Shown: positions 43,167 to 52,020, counted from the first letter of the stretch. The stretch: DNA of 64,000 nucleotides from Lysobacteraceae bacterium NML93-0399 (GCA_002307375.1 NTJI01000002.1:124001-188000), one strand, 5' to 3'. Notes: generated by a model from the sequence alone, not told the origin. Made by a program: numbers and translations.

Positions 43167-45404
43167 ATGTTTCCTGTCGTCCCCGCACCTCTCCGCCGCT
43201 CCTGTCGCTCGCTGCTCGCCTGCGCCGTCGCCTTCGGGCTCGCCCAGCCGGCGCTCGCGCAGGAAGACGACGCGCGCACGCTCGACACCGTCCGCGTGAC
43301 CGCCGAGCAGATCGCGCGCCAGGCGCTGGGCGCCTCGACGGTGCTGGCCGAGGACATCGCCCTGCAGCCGCCGCGCAACGACATCTCCGAATTCCTGCGC
43401 ACGCTGCCGGGCGTCAACCTCACCGGCAATTCGACCAGCGGCCAGCGCGGGAACAATCGCCAGATCGACGTCCGCGGCATGGGCCCGGAGAACACGCTGA
43501 TCCTCGTCGACGGCATTCCCGTTTCGAGCCGCAATGCCGTGCGCTACGGCTGGCGCGGCGAGCGTGACACCCGCGGCGACACCAGCTGGGTGGCGCCCGA
43601 GCAGATCGCGCGCATCGAAGTGCTGCGCGGGCCGGCCGCGGCGCGCTACGGCAGCGGCGCCGCCGGTGGCGTGGTCAACATCATTACCCGCGCCCCGTCC
43701 GACCGCTTCGGCGGCTCGCTCGATCTCTACGGTTCGGTGCCCACGCACGGCGTCGACGGCGGCAGCCAGCGCGCGGGCCTGCAGATGAGCGGCCCGCTGG
43801 GTGAGCGGCTGTCGTTCCGCCTGTCCGGCAACACCGGCAAGGCCGACGCCGACGACTTCGAGATCAACCGTGACCACGCCTCGGTGCGTACCGGCAGCAA
43901 CGCCGGCACCTTCCCCGCCGGCCGCGAAGGCGTGCGCAACCGCAACCTGCAGGCCAAGCTGCTGTGGGAGGTGGCGCCCGACCATCGCATCGATTTCGGC
44001 ACCGGCTTCAGCCGCCAGGGCAACCTCTACACCGGCGACAGCCAGAACACGAACCGCAACGCCGAAGTGCTCAAGTGGATCGGCGCGGAAACCAACCGCA
44101 GCTATCGCCGCACCTTCGACATCAGCCATCGCGGCAGCTACGGCGAGGCCACGCGCTCGCTGGTCTACGTGGCGCTGGAGGACACCACCAACACCCGCCT
44201 GCTCGAAGGCCTGGCCGGTGGCACCGAGGGCATCTTCCTCGTCGACGGCGGCTTCGGCGACATCGACCTGCGCACGCTCACCGCGCATGCCGAACTCAAC
44301 CACACCATCACCGGTGCCCGGGTCGATCACGTGCTGACCGTGGGCGCGGAGTGGGTCGACAGCCGGCTCGAGGACATGGCCTCGGGCCTGAAGGACCGCA
44401 ACCCGCAGCCGAACGTGCCGGTGCCGCCGACGCGCTGGGACGGCCGCATCGATGCGCGCATCGCCTCGGTGTTCGTCGAGGACAACATCTACCTGGGCGA
44501 TGCACTGACGCTGACCCCGACCCTGCGCTACGACCACCACGATCGCCACGGCGGAAATTTCAGCCCCGCGCTCAATGCGGCCTGGACCTTCGCGCCCGAC
44601 TGGACGCTGCGCGCCGGCGTGGCGCGGGCCTACAAGGCGCCCAATCTCTACCAGGGCAATGCCGGCTACACGCTCTACAGCAACGGCATCGGTTGCTGGG
44701 GCGGCGGCGGGCCGTGCTTCCTGGTCGGCAACGACGCGCTCGAGGCCGAAACCAGCATCAACAAGGAACTGGGCGTGCAGTTCGCCGACGGCCGCATGCA
44801 GGCCGGGCTGACCTACTTCCACAACGACTACCGCGACAAGGTCGAGGCCGGGCGCGCGGTCGTCGAGCGCATCGGCAACGTCGACGTGTTCCAGTGGGAC
44901 AACGTGCCCAAGGCGGTGGTGTCGGGGCTGGAAGGCAGCCTGGAGCTGCCGCTGAGCGAGGCGCTGCGCTGGAATACCAACATCACCTGGATGCTCGAAT
45001 CGGAGAACCGCTCCACCGGCGATGCGCTGTCGACGATTCCCGAGTACACCGTCAACACCGCCCTCGACTGGGCGGCGACCGCGCGCCTGCAACTGCGCGC
45101 ACGCGCCACGTTCTATGGCGAGCAGACGCCCCAGCGCCTCGACTACCAGGGCCTGCCGGTCACCGGCAGCGCCGCGGACGTCATGCCGGCCTACGGCCTG
45201 GTCGGCCTGAGCGGCCGTTACCGCATCACCGATGCAGTGAGCCTGACGCTGGGCGTGGACAACCTGCTCGACAAGCGCATCTTCCGCCGCGGCAACGCCT
45301 CGGGCGTCAACCTCGGCACGCCCAACGAGATCCAGGGCGCCGGCGCCTGGACCTACAACGAAGCTGGACGCGCCTGGTTCGTCAGCACCACCATCGGCTT
45401 CTGA
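43167..45404 (+). CDS. TonB-dependent siderophore receptor, FepA-like (copy 2)
   Basis: 745 residues from ATG 43167. Signal peptide ends ...AQPALAQEDDA. The plug nearly repeats copy 1: FLRTLPGVNLTGNSTSGQ, RQIDVRGMGPENTLILVDG and RIEVLRGPAAARYGSGAAGG. The barrel also matches, with VFVEDNIYLGD and YKAPNLYQGN, and ends in TTIGF. The extracellular loop GCWGGGGPCFL has a Cys pair different from copy 1. The two receptors are clear tandem paralogues that keep the plug and vary most in external loops, as expected if they take different ferric-siderophore forms. The esterase gene follows 5 bases after the stop. Confidence 0.93.
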   Translation: MFPVVPAPLRRSCRSLLACAVAFGLAQPALAQEDDARTLDTVRVTAEQIARQALGASTVLAEDIALQPPRNDISEFLRTLPGVNLTGNSTSGQRGNNRQIDVRGMGPENTLILVDGIPVSSRNAVRYGWRGERDTRGDTSWVAPEQIARIEVLRGPAAARYGSGAAGGVVNIITRAPSDRFGGSLDLYGSVPTHGVDGGSQRAGLQMSGPLGERLSFRLSGNTGKADADDFEINRDHASVRTGSNAGTFPAGREGVRNRNLQAKLLWEVAPDHRIDFGTGFSRQGNLYTGDSQNTNRNAEVLKWIGAETNRSYRRTFDISHRGSYGEATRSLVYVALEDTTNTRLLEGLAGGTEGIFLVDGGFGDIDLRTLTAHAELNHTITGARVDHVLTVGAEWVDSRLEDMASGLKDRNPQPNVPVPPTRWDGRIDARIASVFVEDNIYLGDALTLTPTLRYDHHDRHGGNFSPALNAAWTFAPDWTLRAGVARAYKAPNLYQGNAGYTLYSNGIGCWGGGGPCFLVGNDALEAETSINKELGVQFADGRMQAGLTYFHNDYRDKVEAGRAVVERIGNVDVFQWDNVPKAVVSGLEGSLELPLSEALRWNTNITWMLESENRSTGDALSTIPEYTVNTALDWAATARLQLRARATFYGEQTPQRLDYQGLPVTGSAADVMPAYGLVGLSGRYRITDAVSLTLGVDNLLDKRIFRRGNASGVNLGTPNEIQGAGAWTYNEAGRAWFVSTTIGF

Positions 45405-45409
45405 CTCCC

Positions 45410-46453
45410 ATGAAGACCAGTATGCGTACATTCCGTTCCCGGCCCCACCGGCCGCTGCGCCTGGCCACGCTGGCCATCGCGGCCGGTCTGCTGTTCGCAT
45501 TGCAGGCGCTGCCCTCCACCGCCGCGGCCCAGCAGCGCAATCCAGGACAGACCATCGGCCCGACCGTCGCCGATCGCGCGTCGACGCACTACGCGTTCGA
45601 ACGCTTCGAGGTGTCCAGCCCCGACGGCACCCGCACCTGGCGCGTGCACGTCGCGGTGCCGAAGGCGGCCGCGCCGGCCGACGGCTTTCCCGCGTTCTGG
45701 ATGCTCGACGGCAATGCCGCGCTGATCGAATTCGATGAAGCGCTGCTGGCCGAACTGGCCGCGCAGCCGGTGCCGCATGCACTGGTGTTCGTCGGCTACG
45801 CCAACGACCTGCGCATCGATTCGCAGGCCCGCACGCGCGACTACACGCCTGTCGAGGGCGAGCGTCCGGTGCGCGACGGCACCACGATCACCGGCGGTGG
45901 CGGCGCCAACGCGCTGCTCGAAGTCATTGAACGGCAGATCCGCCCCGAACTCGCGCGTCGCGTTGCCACCGATCCGCGCCGCCAGACCCTGTGGGGCCAC
46001 TCGCTCGCCGGTCTGTTCACGCTGCACACGCTCTATACGCGCAGCGGCGCGTTCGACACCTACGCCGCCGGCAGTCCGTCACTGTGGTGGGGTGACGGCG
46101 CCCTGTTCGGCGCCCCGGAACAGCGCTTCATCGCCCACAACGCCGGGCGCCCGGCGCGCGTGCTGATCGGCCTGGGCGAGGGTGAGCGACAGGTCGCGCA
46201 CCGCGATCTCGACGATCCGCGCGTGCAGGTGCACCTGCGGCGCATCGCGGCCGCACCGCCGGATTCGGCGCAGAAGCTCGCCGCGCGGCTGGCCGATGTC
46301 GACGGTCTGCAGGTCGAGTACCGCGAGTTTCCCCGTCTCACCCACGGTCCGATGTTCCGCGCCTCGCTGATGTGGGCGCTGCACGCGATCACCGGCGTCG
46401 CCGATCACAGCGACACGCCCAGCCATGCCGATGGCGTGGATCCCGGGCGGTGA
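45410..46453 (+). CDS. Periplasmic siderophore esterase, IroE/BesA-like alpha/beta hydrolase
   Basis: 347 residues. Signal peptide-like N-terminus with hydrophobic core LATLAIAAGLLFALQALP and cleavage region TAAAQQ, so it probably acts in the periplasm. Nucleophile elbow GHSLAG (in LWGHSLAGLFTL); acid and His candidates are in PRLTHGPMFRAS. Landmarks FWMLDGNAALIEFDE, HALVFVGYA and AAGSPSLWWGDGALF match the IroE/Fes group, which hydrolyses enterobactin-type trilactones to release iron or linear forms. Just downstream of the receptor gene, 5-base gap, same group. It supports a lactone-linked catecholate product. Cytosolic Fes has a different N-terminus. Confidence 0.9.
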   Translation: MKTSMRTFRSRPHRPLRLATLAIAAGLLFALQALPSTAAAQQRNPGQTIGPTVADRASTHYAFERFEVSSPDGTRTWRVHVAVPKAAAPADGFPAFWMLDGNAALIEFDEALLAELAAQPVPHALVFVGYANDLRIDSQARTRDYTPVEGERPVRDGTTITGGGGANALLEVIERQIRPELARRVATDPRRQTLWGHSLAGLFTLHTLYTRSGAFDTYAAGSPSLWWGDGALFGAPEQRFIAHNAGRPARVLIGLGEGERQVAHRDLDDPRVQVHLRRIAAAPPDSAQKLAARLADVDGLQVEYREFPRLTHGPMFRASLMWALHAITGVADHSDTPSHADGVDPGR

Positions 46454-46584
46454 ACATGCGCCTGCATGCACGGCATGCACCGCACGTACCGGCGTGTCGC
46501 GCCACGCGCTCCACTCCCGCATCCGAAGTTGTTTCCCCCCGGCACGACGGAACGCCGGTCAAATCCACGCTCCAGGAGTTCGCC

Positions 46585-47967
46585 ATGCAAAAGCTCTCCC
46601 CGCGCCGTCTGCGCTTCGCCGCCCTGTCCCTTGCCATGTGCGCCGCCATCGGTGTCGCCGGCGCGCAGGGTTTCGGTCAGCCCGACGTCGATTTCAACGG
46701 CTCCGTGCGCGCCCTCAGCCCGCTCATCAAGGCTGGCGATTCGGTCGAGATGGGCGGCCAGGGCTTCAAGCCGGGCCAGACCGTGACCCTGCTGCGCGGC
46801 GAAACCGTGCTCAATGCCCAGCCCTGGACGGCCGATGCGGAAGGTCGCGTCCGTGGCACGGTGCAGATTCCCGCCGATGCCGTGACCGGCCGTCACCCGG
46901 TCATCCTGCGTGCCGCCAATCCGGATGCCGCCACCGTGATCGACCTGAAGATCTCCGAGGAAGTGCCGCTCTCGGGCACCGACCGTTATGACGTGGTCGC
47001 CAACAAGCTCGCCCAGGGCCTGTACCAGGTCGCACGCAGTGAGGCGTCCAACGCCCTGTTCGTGACCGCCGCGGTGGGACGTCCGCCGGTGACGCAGTCG
47101 GAGCTGCTCAAGCTCGACCCGCAGACGCTGGAAATCACCGCCCGTGTCACCCCGGCGCAGGTGGAAGGCCAGACCGACGGCCGCGTGTACGCCGTCTACG
47201 GTGTCGCGGTCGACGATGCCAACGGCAACGTCTGGGTCACCAACACGCGCGATGACACGGTCGCCGTCTATCGCCAGTCCGACCTGTCGCTGGTCAAGCA
47301 GTTCGACAAGGGCGTGCTGCCGCACGGCCGCGACGTGGTCGTGGACACCAAGGACAATCGCGTCTGGGCCAGCGGCTTCGGTGGCGGCAAGTTCGTGGCC
47401 TTCGACGCCACGACGCTCGAAGTGGTGCAGGACCTGACGGTCGAATCGAAGGTGCGCGGCGAGGAATTCGGCCCCATGGCGCTGACCCTGGACCGCGCTG
47501 CCGGCAAGCTCTACTCGGTGGGTCTGTCCACGGGCGAGGTGGTGGTGCTCGACGGCGCGACCGGCGCGGTCAACAACATGTTCCGCTTCCCGTCCATCAA
47601 CGGCGGCATCGGCGTGGCCATCGACCCGGAAGGTCGTCGCCTCTACGTCGCCGCGCAGGGCAGCGACAATCTGGTGATCGCCAATGCCGACACCGGCGAG
47701 GTGCTGCACGACGTCTACGTCGGCGCCGGCGCGGTCTACGTCGCCTTCGATCCGCACAGCAAGCTGGCGTATGTCGCCAGCCGCGGCGCCGGCACGATCA
47801 CCGCGGTGGACGCGAACGGCAACATCGTCGCCAACCTCGAAGGCGGCACGTTCCCCAACCACGTGCTGCCGGCGGGCGACGGCACGGTGTTCGCGATCAA
47901 CAAGTCGCGCGGCGCCGACGACGCGGATGGCGACCAGATCCGCCGGATCACGCCGAAAACCAACTAA
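46585..47967 (+). CDS. YncE-like beta-propeller secreted protein
   Basis: 460 residues from ATG 46585 with CAGGAG 7 bases upstream. Signal peptide MQKLSPRRLRFAALSLAMCA...GAQG. An Ig-like N-terminal domain (KAGDSVEMGGQGFKPGQTVTL, split: GGQGFKPGQTVTL) precedes a seven-bladed propeller of NHL/YVTN type with blades such as VAVDDANGNVWVTNT, GRRLYVAAQGSDNLVIAN and SKLAYVASRGAGTITAVD. E. coli YncE is periplasmic and iron-regulated, which fits this locus. It may help at the cell surface in iron uptake; no enzymatic activity is known. It is followed by an intrinsic terminator. Confidence 0.88.
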   Translation: MQKLSPRRLRFAALSLAMCAAIGVAGAQGFGQPDVDFNGSVRALSPLIKAGDSVEMGGQGFKPGQTVTLLRGETVLNAQPWTADAEGRVRGTVQIPADAVTGRHPVILRAANPDAATVIDLKISEEVPLSGTDRYDVVANKLAQGLYQVARSEASNALFVTAAVGRPPVTQSELLKLDPQTLEITARVTPAQVEGQTDGRVYAVYGVAVDDANGNVWVTNTRDDTVAVYRQSDLSLVKQFDKGVLPHGRDVVVDTKDNRVWASGFGGGKFVAFDATTLEVVQDLTVESKVRGEEFGPMALTLDRAAGKLYSVGLSTGEVVVLDGATGAVNNMFRFPSINGGIGVAIDPEGRRLYVAAQGSDNLVIANADTGEVLHDVYVGAGAVYVAFDPHSKLAYVASRGAGTITAVDANGNIVANLEGGTFPNHVLPAGDGTVFAINKSRGADDADGDQIRRITPKTN

Positions 47968-47980
47968 AATCGGTGCCTCG

Positions 47981-48014
47981 CAGCGGCCGGACCCGGTCCG
48001 GCCGCTGTTTTTTT
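47981..48014 (+). terminator. Intrinsic terminator after yncE-like gene
   Basis: CAGCGGCCGGA - CCCGG - TCCGGCCGCTG is a perfect 11-base stem followed by seven T. It is the clearest terminator in the window and separates the receptor-esterase-YncE group from the ABC transporter genes. Confidence 0.93.
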
Positions 48015-48036
48015 GTCTGCCGCGATGGAAGTCCCG

Positions 48037-49086
48037 ATGTCCGCACGCCGCCTCCGCGCCCCGTTGATCCTCGCCCTCGCCTGCGCGCTTGCCGCCTGTG
48101 CGCCATCCGCGCCCGACACCGCGGCCGGCGGCGCAGACACCGCCGGCGTCGATCAGGCGGCATTGCCCCGGGGCTGGCAGCACGTCGCCGGCACCGACAT
48201 CCCGCGCGTCGCGCGTTCGCAGCAGGACCTGCCGGTGACCGTGCGCTCCGACGACGGCGTCGAAGTCACCGTCACCGACACCGCGCGCACCATCGTCGGC
48301 AACGACGACATCGTCATGGTCATGGATTCGCTGGGCCTGTCGGACCAGGTGTTCGCCGCGCCGACCAACGCGGTCACCGACACCGCGCGTAATGCGCAGC
48401 ACCATTTCCTGTTCAACCGCACGACCGGCGTCGAAGGCATCCTCAGCCTCGATGGCACGTTGTTCGTCGGCAACAGCCTGCGCCGCCACGGCAAGCTCGC
48501 CCAGCCGCTGCGCGACGCCGGACAGACGCTGGTGATCGTCGACGAACTGCAGCCCATCCCCGACAAGGTGCGCAAGCTCGCCACCGTGTTCGGCCATGCC
48601 GATGAAGGCGAACAGCTCGCCGCGCAGGTGCAGGCGCAGCTCGACGAGGCCGCTCGCATCGCGGCCACGCACACGCGGCGGCCGCGCGTGATCCACGTTT
48701 CGGCCACCGGCGGTGGCGGCTCGCCCGCCGTGGCCGGCGCCGACACCGCAGCGGCCGGCATGATCCGCCTCGCCGGCGGCATCAACGTCGGCGACGAGGC
48801 CAAGGTTGCCAACTATTCCCAGCTCAGCAACGAAGGCATCGTCGCGGTCGAACCGGAAGTCGTGCTCGTCAGCGAGGACGACCTGCGCGTATTCGGCGGT
48901 CCGGCCGGCCTCTGGAAGGCCTATCCGTCACTGAAGCAGACGCCGGCCGGCATGGCCGAGCGCGTCTGGGTGATGCCCGACACCCAGCTCAAGGTCAGCA
49001 GCATCGGCGGCGGCACCGGCGCGGTCGCATTGGCCCGGGCACTGGCGACACTCGCCGCCGAACTCGACACCGCGCCCGGCGCATGA
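48037..49086 (+). CDS. HmuT-type ABC transporter substrate-binding lipoprotein
   Basis: 349 residues from ATG 48037 (an ATG at 48025 adds MEVP). Signal peptide with lipobox ALAAC. Fold III binding-protein traits: RTIVGNDDIVMVMDSLGL, FLFNRTTGVEGILSLDGTL, LVIVDELQPIPDKVRKLA, and the second lobe VIHVSATGGGGSPAVAGADT...GGINV (HmuT-like SATGGGGSP and GGINVGDEA) with YSQLSNEGIVAVEPEVVLVSEDD. The pattern matches hemin-binding HmuT more than FepB, although ferric catechols cannot be excluded. First gene of a three-gene overlapping operon downstream of the terminator. Confidence 0.9.
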   Translation: MSARRLRAPLILALACALAACAPSAPDTAAGGADTAGVDQAALPRGWQHVAGTDIPRVARSQQDLPVTVRSDDGVEVTVTDTARTIVGNDDIVMVMDSLGLSDQVFAAPTNAVTDTARNAQHHFLFNRTTGVEGILSLDGTLFVGNSLRRHGKLAQPLRDAGQTLVIVDELQPIPDKVRKLATVFGHADEGEQLAAQVQAQLDEAARIAATHTRRPRVIHVSATGGGGSPAVAGADTAAAGMIRLAGGINVGDEAKVANYSQLSNEGIVAVEPEVVLVSEDDLRVFGGPAGLWKAYPSLKQTPAGMAERVWVMPDTQLKVSSIGGGTGAVALARALATLAAELDTAPGA

Positions 49087-50144
49087 CCGCAAGCGCCGCC
49101 GCGACCCGACGCACCGGCCTGGTCCGGCGCCCGCCGGGCGGCCTGCTGTTCGTCGGCCTGCTGGCCCTGCTGGCGGTGGTGATCGTGCTGTCGTTCGGCA
49201 TCGGCCCGCTGCGCATCCCGCCGGGCGACGTGGTGCACGTGATCGCGCACAAGCTCGGCCTCATCGATGCCGGCGCGCTCACGCAACGCGACATCTCGGT
49301 GGTCTGGAATCTGCGCGTGCCGCGTGCGCTGCTGGCGGTGATCGTCGGCGCTTCGCTGGCGATGGCCGGCGCTGGCCTGCAGGGGTTGTTCGGCAATCCG
49401 CTGGCCGATCCGGGCATCGTCGGTGTGACCCACGGCGCGGCGCTGGGCGCGGTGGCGGCAATCGTGCTGGGTATCACCGCGCTGGGCGCCTGGACCATTC
49501 CGGTCGCGGCATTTCTGGGCGGCGCGGCGACGACGACGCTGATCTATCTGCTCGCCCGCCCCGATCGCGGCACCGGCACGGCCACGCTGCTGCTGGTCGG
49601 CATCGCGATCGCCGCGGCGTGCTCGGCGGCGATCGGCTTTTTCACCTACATCGCCGACGCCGACGAACTGCAGTCGCTGGTGTTCTGGCAGATGGGCTCG
49701 CTGGCGATGGCGAACTGGAATTCGATGCTCGCCGCCCTGCCCGCATTCGCGCTCGGCGCGGTCGCGCTGCGCGCGCTCGCCACGCCGCTGGACATGCTCG
49801 CGCTCGGCGAACGCCAGGCCCAGCACATCGGTCTGGACGTCAAGCGCGCACGTCTGATGCTGATCGCGGTCTGTGCGCTGCTGGTCGGCTCGGCAGTTGC
49901 CTTCGCAGGCGTCGTCGGTTTCGTGGGTCTCGTCGTGCCGCACTTCGTGCGCCTGCTCGCCGGCCCCGGCCATCGCTGGCTGGTGCCGCTGTCGGCAGTG
50001 ACCGGCGGCCTGCTGATCGTGATCGCCGATACCGCGGCGCGCAGCCTCGATCCGCCGTCGGAGATTCCGTTGGGCCTGTTCTCGGCCGCGCTCGGCGCGC
50101 CGTTCTTCCTATGGCTGGTGCTGCGCCGCAAGGGTGCCGCATGA
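49083..50144 (+). CDS. FecCD-type ABC transporter permease, HmuU-like
   Basis: 353 residues, ATGA overlap with hmuT-like gene. About nine to ten helices. FecCD signatures: RVPRALLAVIVGASLAMAGAG, GLFGNPLADPGIVGVTHGAALGA (split: GLFGNPLADPGIVGV), GFVGLVVPHFVRLLAGPGHR near the coupling helix, and the end of the family IPLGLFSAALGAPFFLWLV. Family homodimers import heme, siderophores or B12. Only one permease gene is present, as for HmuTUV, whereas enterobactin uptake in E. coli needs the FepD-FepG pair. Confidence 0.94.
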   Translation: MTASAAATRRTGLVRRPPGGLLFVGLLALLAVVIVLSFGIGPLRIPPGDVVHVIAHKLGLIDAGALTQRDISVVWNLRVPRALLAVIVGASLAMAGAGLQGLFGNPLADPGIVGVTHGAALGAVAAIVLGITALGAWTIPVAAFLGGAATTTLIYLLARPDRGTGTATLLLVGIAIAAACSAAIGFFTYIADADELQSLVFWQMGSLAMANWNSMLAALPAFALGAVALRALATPLDMLALGERQAQHIGLDVKRARLMLIAVCALLVGSAVAFAGVVGFVGLVVPHFVRLLAGPGHRWLVPLSAVTGGLLIVIADTAARSLDPPSEIPLGLFSAALGAPFFLWLVLRRKGAA

Positions 50145-50941
50145 GCCAACACGCAGCCGACGCCGCGCACGACGTGCTCGCGCTCGACGGCGTGACGGTG
50201 CGCATCGACGGTCGCGCGATTCTCGACGCGATCGACCTGCAATTCGCCCGTGGCACGCTGACCGCGCTGGTCGGCCCGAACGGCGCCGGCAAGTCGACGC
50301 TGCTGGCGGTCGCCAGTGGCGACCTGGTGCCCGTCGCGGGCCGCGTGCGCCTGGCCGGCGCGGAACTGCGCGACTGGAAGGCCCGGCCGCTGGCGCGCGA
50401 ACGCAGCGTGCTGCCGCAGGACCACGCGGTGCGCTTCGGCTTCAGCGTGCGCGAAGTCGTTGCGATGGGCCGTCTGCCGCATCCGCCGGCGCCGGTGGAA
50501 GACGCGCGCATTGTCGACGGTGCACTGGCCGCGGCCGACATCACCGCCCTGGCGCCGCGCGATGTGCAGACGCTGTCGGGCGGCGAGGCCTCGCGCGCCG
50601 CGTTCGCACGCGTGCTCGCGCAGGCCACGCCGGTGGTGTTCCTCGACGAGCCGACCGCCGCGCTCGACCTGCAGCACCAGGAAGCCGTGCTGCGCATCGC
50701 GCGTGGCCTGGCCGACGACGGCGCCTGTGTGATCGTCGTGCTGCACGACCTCAACCTCGCCGCCGGCCATGCCGACCGCATCGTCATGCTGCATGGCGGA
50801 CGCATCGCCGCCGACGGCAGCCCGCGCGAAGTCTTGACCCGGACGACGATCGAACAGGTCTACGGCCAGCCGGTGCTCGTGCTCGAACACCCGACCCGCG
50901 GCGTGCCGCTGGTGGTCAGCGACGACCCGCGCGCTTCGTGA
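50141..50941 (+). CDS. ABC transporter ATP-binding protein, HmuV-like
   Basis: 266 residues from ATG 50141, ATGA overlap with the permease. Walker A GPNGAGKS, signature LSGGEASRA (HmuV-type LSGGE, but without the usual QQR), Walker B VVFLDEPTAALD, and the His-loop VVLHDLNLAAGHAD. The linker VLPQDHAVRFGFSVREVVAMG is typical of heme/siderophore importers. The gene closes the importer operon; a MITE-like repeat follows. Together with HmuT and HmuU homologues this is best named a heme- or siderophore-type importer; the substrate is not fixed by sequence. Confidence 0.94.
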   Translation: MSQHAADAAHDVLALDGVTVRIDGRAILDAIDLQFARGTLTALVGPNGAGKSTLLAVASGDLVPVAGRVRLAGAELRDWKARPLARERSVLPQDHAVRFGFSVREVVAMGRLPHPPAPVEDARIVDGALAAADITALAPRDVQTLSGGEASRAAFARVLAQATPVVFLDEPTAALDLQHQEAVLRIARGLADDGACVIVVLHDLNLAAGHADRIVMLHGGRIAADGSPREVLTRTTIEQVYGQPVLVLEHPTRGVPLVVSDDPRAS

Positions 50942-50966
50942 TGCGACAGCCCCTCTTCCTCCCGCC

Positions 50967-51068
50967 TGACCAGCGCTGTGTCTCAGCTGATAGGTCTGAG
51001 CTCGTCATTCCCGCGAAAGCGGGAATGACGACGGATTTTCGCTGCCAGCTGAGACACGACGCTGACCA
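50967..51068. repeat. MITE-like element: inverted ends around an ATTCCC...GGGAAT core
   Basis: Near-perfect terminal inverted repeats of about 22 bases: GTGTCTCAGCTG (50978-50989) and CAGCTGAGACAC (51045-51056) plus outer bases (GACCAGCGCT / GACGCTGACC). The core holds ATTCCCGCGAAAGCGGGAAT with TGACG beside it. Total about 102 bases, no gene inside. Confidence 0.75.
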
Positions 51069-51198
51069 GGTCCCGGATGGAGGGGCGACGCGCAAAGCGC
51101 GTCGGGCGAGGGCCGGGCGTTCCCGCAACGCCCCCTCCGCACAAGCGTAGGATGGCCTGAGCAAGGCGAACCCATCGCCCGCCCCCGGAGATCACGCC

Positions 51199-51615
51199 AT
51201 GTCCGTATCCGGCTCCACGATCATCCCCTGTCTGCGCTACGACGACGCCCCGCGCATGATCGACTGGCTGTGCAAGGCCTTCGGCTTCGAGGCGCACGCG
51301 GTCCATCGCGACGGCGACACCGTGCACCATGCCCAGCTGATCTTCGGCAGCGGCATGCTGATGCTCGGCTCGACACAGCGCGACAGCGAGTGGGGCGACC
51401 TCATCGCCCAGCCTCGCGAGCTGGGCGGACGCACGACCCAGAGCCCCTGTGTTGTCGTCGCCGACGTCGATGCACATTACGCGCGAGCGAAAGCGGCCGG
51501 CGCGACCATCGTGCAGGACATCGCCGACCAGCCCTACGGCGGCCGTGGCTATTCCTGCCGCGATCCGGAAGGCCATCTGTGGTGGTTCGGCAGCTATGAC
51601 CCGTGGGCCGGGTGA
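51199..51615 (+). CDS. VOC-superfamily (glyoxalase/PhnB-like) protein
   Basis: 138 residues. RBS CCCGGAG sits about 9 bases upstream. VOC traits: TIIPCLRYDDAPRMIDWLCKAFGFE (split: PCLRYDDAPRMIDW, CKAFGFE), HAQLIFGSGMLMLGS, VVADVDAHYARAKAAGA, and the closing metal/catalytic segment YGGRGYSCRDPEGHLWWFG. The pattern fits PhnB/glyoxalase-like proteins of unknown substrate. It stands alone between repeats and the REP array. Confidence 0.88.
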   Translation: MSVSGSTIIPCLRYDDAPRMIDWLCKAFGFEAHAVHRDGDTVHHAQLIFGSGMLMLGSTQRDSEWGDLIAQPRELGGRTTQSPCVVVADVDAHYARAKAAGATIVQDIADQPYGGRGYSCRDPEGHLWWFGSYDPWAG

Positions 51616-52020
51616 CAGCGCGTGCGGAGGGGCCGTCCTGACGACGCGTCCGTTCCGCAGGAGCGTGCGGTCACAAAAGCAGATTCCGTTCTTCCGCAGT
51701 CGCGCCGCTGATCTGCAGGCGCGCGCTTGCGCGCGAGGAGCTTTCCCGCGGAAGCCCGTCGCGCGCAAGCGCGCTCCTACAGAAAGCCGGGCTTCCCCAC
51801 GCGATCCGCGACGCCCACCTGTAGGAGCGCGCTCGCGCGCGAACGCTTTCCCGACAAATGCCCCATCGCGCGCAAGCGCGCTCCTACAGAAAGCCGGACC
51901 TCCCCGCGCGATCCGCGGCACCCACCTGTAGGAGCGCGCTCGCGCGCGAACGCCTTCCTGGCAATGCCCCTCGCGCGCATGCGCGCGTCTACACGAAGCG
52001 TCTTGCCCGCGGAAAGACCA
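51616..52020. other. 405-base gap before purK, filled by a REP array
   Basis: No gene is supported. It contains three REP units (51714-51993) described next and short GC-rich sequence. Confidence 0.85.
51714..51993. repeat. Tandem array of three REP units, about 106-base period
   Basis: Palindromes at 51714-51781, 51820-51888 and 51927-51993, all of the TGTAGGAGCGCGC...GCGCGCTCCTACA type with small end changes. A 38-base spacer containing GAAAGCCGG, GCGATCCGCG and CACCCACC repeats between them. The period differs from the 151 bases of the siderophore-locus array. Confidence 0.9.
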
